In this document: positions 5,358-5,471 of the stretch, piece by piece
Layout of the letters: each line of letters opens with the position of its first letter
Position numbering within the stretch: the stretch's first letter is position 1
From: Gammaproteobacteria bacterium RIFCSPLOWO2_02_FULL_56_15
GTDB lineage: Bacteria; Pseudomonadota; Gammaproteobacteria; Eutrophobiales; Eutrophobiaceae
DNA length: 5,471 nucleotides
Direction: 5' to 3'
NCBI GenBank assembly: GCA_001801825.1
Contig: MGYR01000120.1
Coordinates: 816-6,286, forward strand
The notes under the pieces: generated by a model
Databases searched by the model: none
What the model was told of the DNA's origin: nothing
The model's input: only the letters and a program-made list of their open reading frames with translations
Translations under genes and position numbers: made by a program

Positions 5358-5471
5358 ATGGAAACGTGGAATATGGACGCTGAAAAACTGAAGGCCGAAT
5401 TGCTTTCAATGGCAGCCGAGGATCTTCGCGCTCGCGAGGAACTTGCGAGCGACGGTTCTCTCTTCGAGGGG
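5358..5471 (+). CDS. Start of a DUF6624-like protein (partial, runs off right edge)
   Basis: Thirty-eight codons are visible and remain open at the edge. The protein begins METWNMDAEKLKAELLSM and continues with an acidic, arginine-rich helix to SLFEG. The arrangement of a LKAELLSMAAEDLRAREEL helix followed by DGSLF resembles, from memory, the N-terminus of small proteins carrying the DUF6624 domain, whose function is unknown. With so little sequence this is tentative. An in-frame ATG at 5373 would give MDAEKLKAEL and may be the true start despite the poorer ribosome binding site. The gene is divergent from the secretion operon, so a functional link is not implied. Confidence 0.6.
   Translation, partial: METWNMDAEKLKAELLSMAAEDLRAREELASDGSLFEG

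Noticed and set aside
5429..5451. Seven-bp GC-rich stem CGCTCGC/GCGAGCG with a 9-base loop
   Set aside because: It lies in coding sequence made of alanine, arginine and glutamate codons, which often give such stems by chance, and no T-run follows.

Overview
The window looks like a Proteobacterial chromosome segment, most likely gamma- or beta-proteobacterial. The evidence is an HlyB/HlyD-type type I secretion system (T1SS) and Gram-negative style ribosome binding sites; I cannot name a genus. Four genes lie head to tail on the minus strand and probably form one operon, read from high to low coordinates. A fifth gene begins divergently at the right edge.

Minus-strand operon. (1) 4985-2853 encodes an ABC exporter with a degenerate C39-like N-terminal domain, a six-helix membrane domain and a complete nucleotide-binding domain. 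(2) 2841-1465 encodes an HlyD-type membrane fusion protein. (3) 1377-718 encodes an unrecognised 219-residue protein with two membrane helices and a probable periplasmic domain. (4) 704 to beyond the left edge encodes the N-terminal part of a class 3-type lipase with the nucleophile motif GHSLGG. It has no N-terminal signal peptide, as expected of a T1SS cargo. The simplest reading is that exporter, adaptor and cargo are made together. An outer-membrane TolC-type channel is not in the window and would have to be encoded elsewhere. The 219-residue protein is the least explained gene: its stop codon lies inside the ribosome binding site of the lipase gene, so the two are probably translated together.

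Repeats. A degenerate heptanucleotide repeat (consensus GTCATTG / CAATGAC) occurs three times: between the adaptor gene and the 219-residue gene (about 1416-1465), inside the adaptor coding sequence (2389-2437), and across the exporter/adaptor junction (2816-2857). There it covers the exporter stop codon and both candidate adaptor start codons. The first array is inverted relative to the other two. This is the most unusual structure in the window.

Right end. About 370 bases (4986-5357) separate the exporter start from the divergent gene. They hold three short inverted repeats close to the exporter, three AACCT words at 9-bp spacing, two small palindromes in AT-rich DNA and a weak minus-strand promoter candidate. 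The rightward gene (5358 to the edge) encodes only 38 visible residues, which resemble the start of DUF6624-type proteins. By hand count of sampled lines, base composition changes within the operon: parts of the exporter and adaptor genes reach about 67% GC, whereas a sampled part of the 219-residue gene is about 42%.
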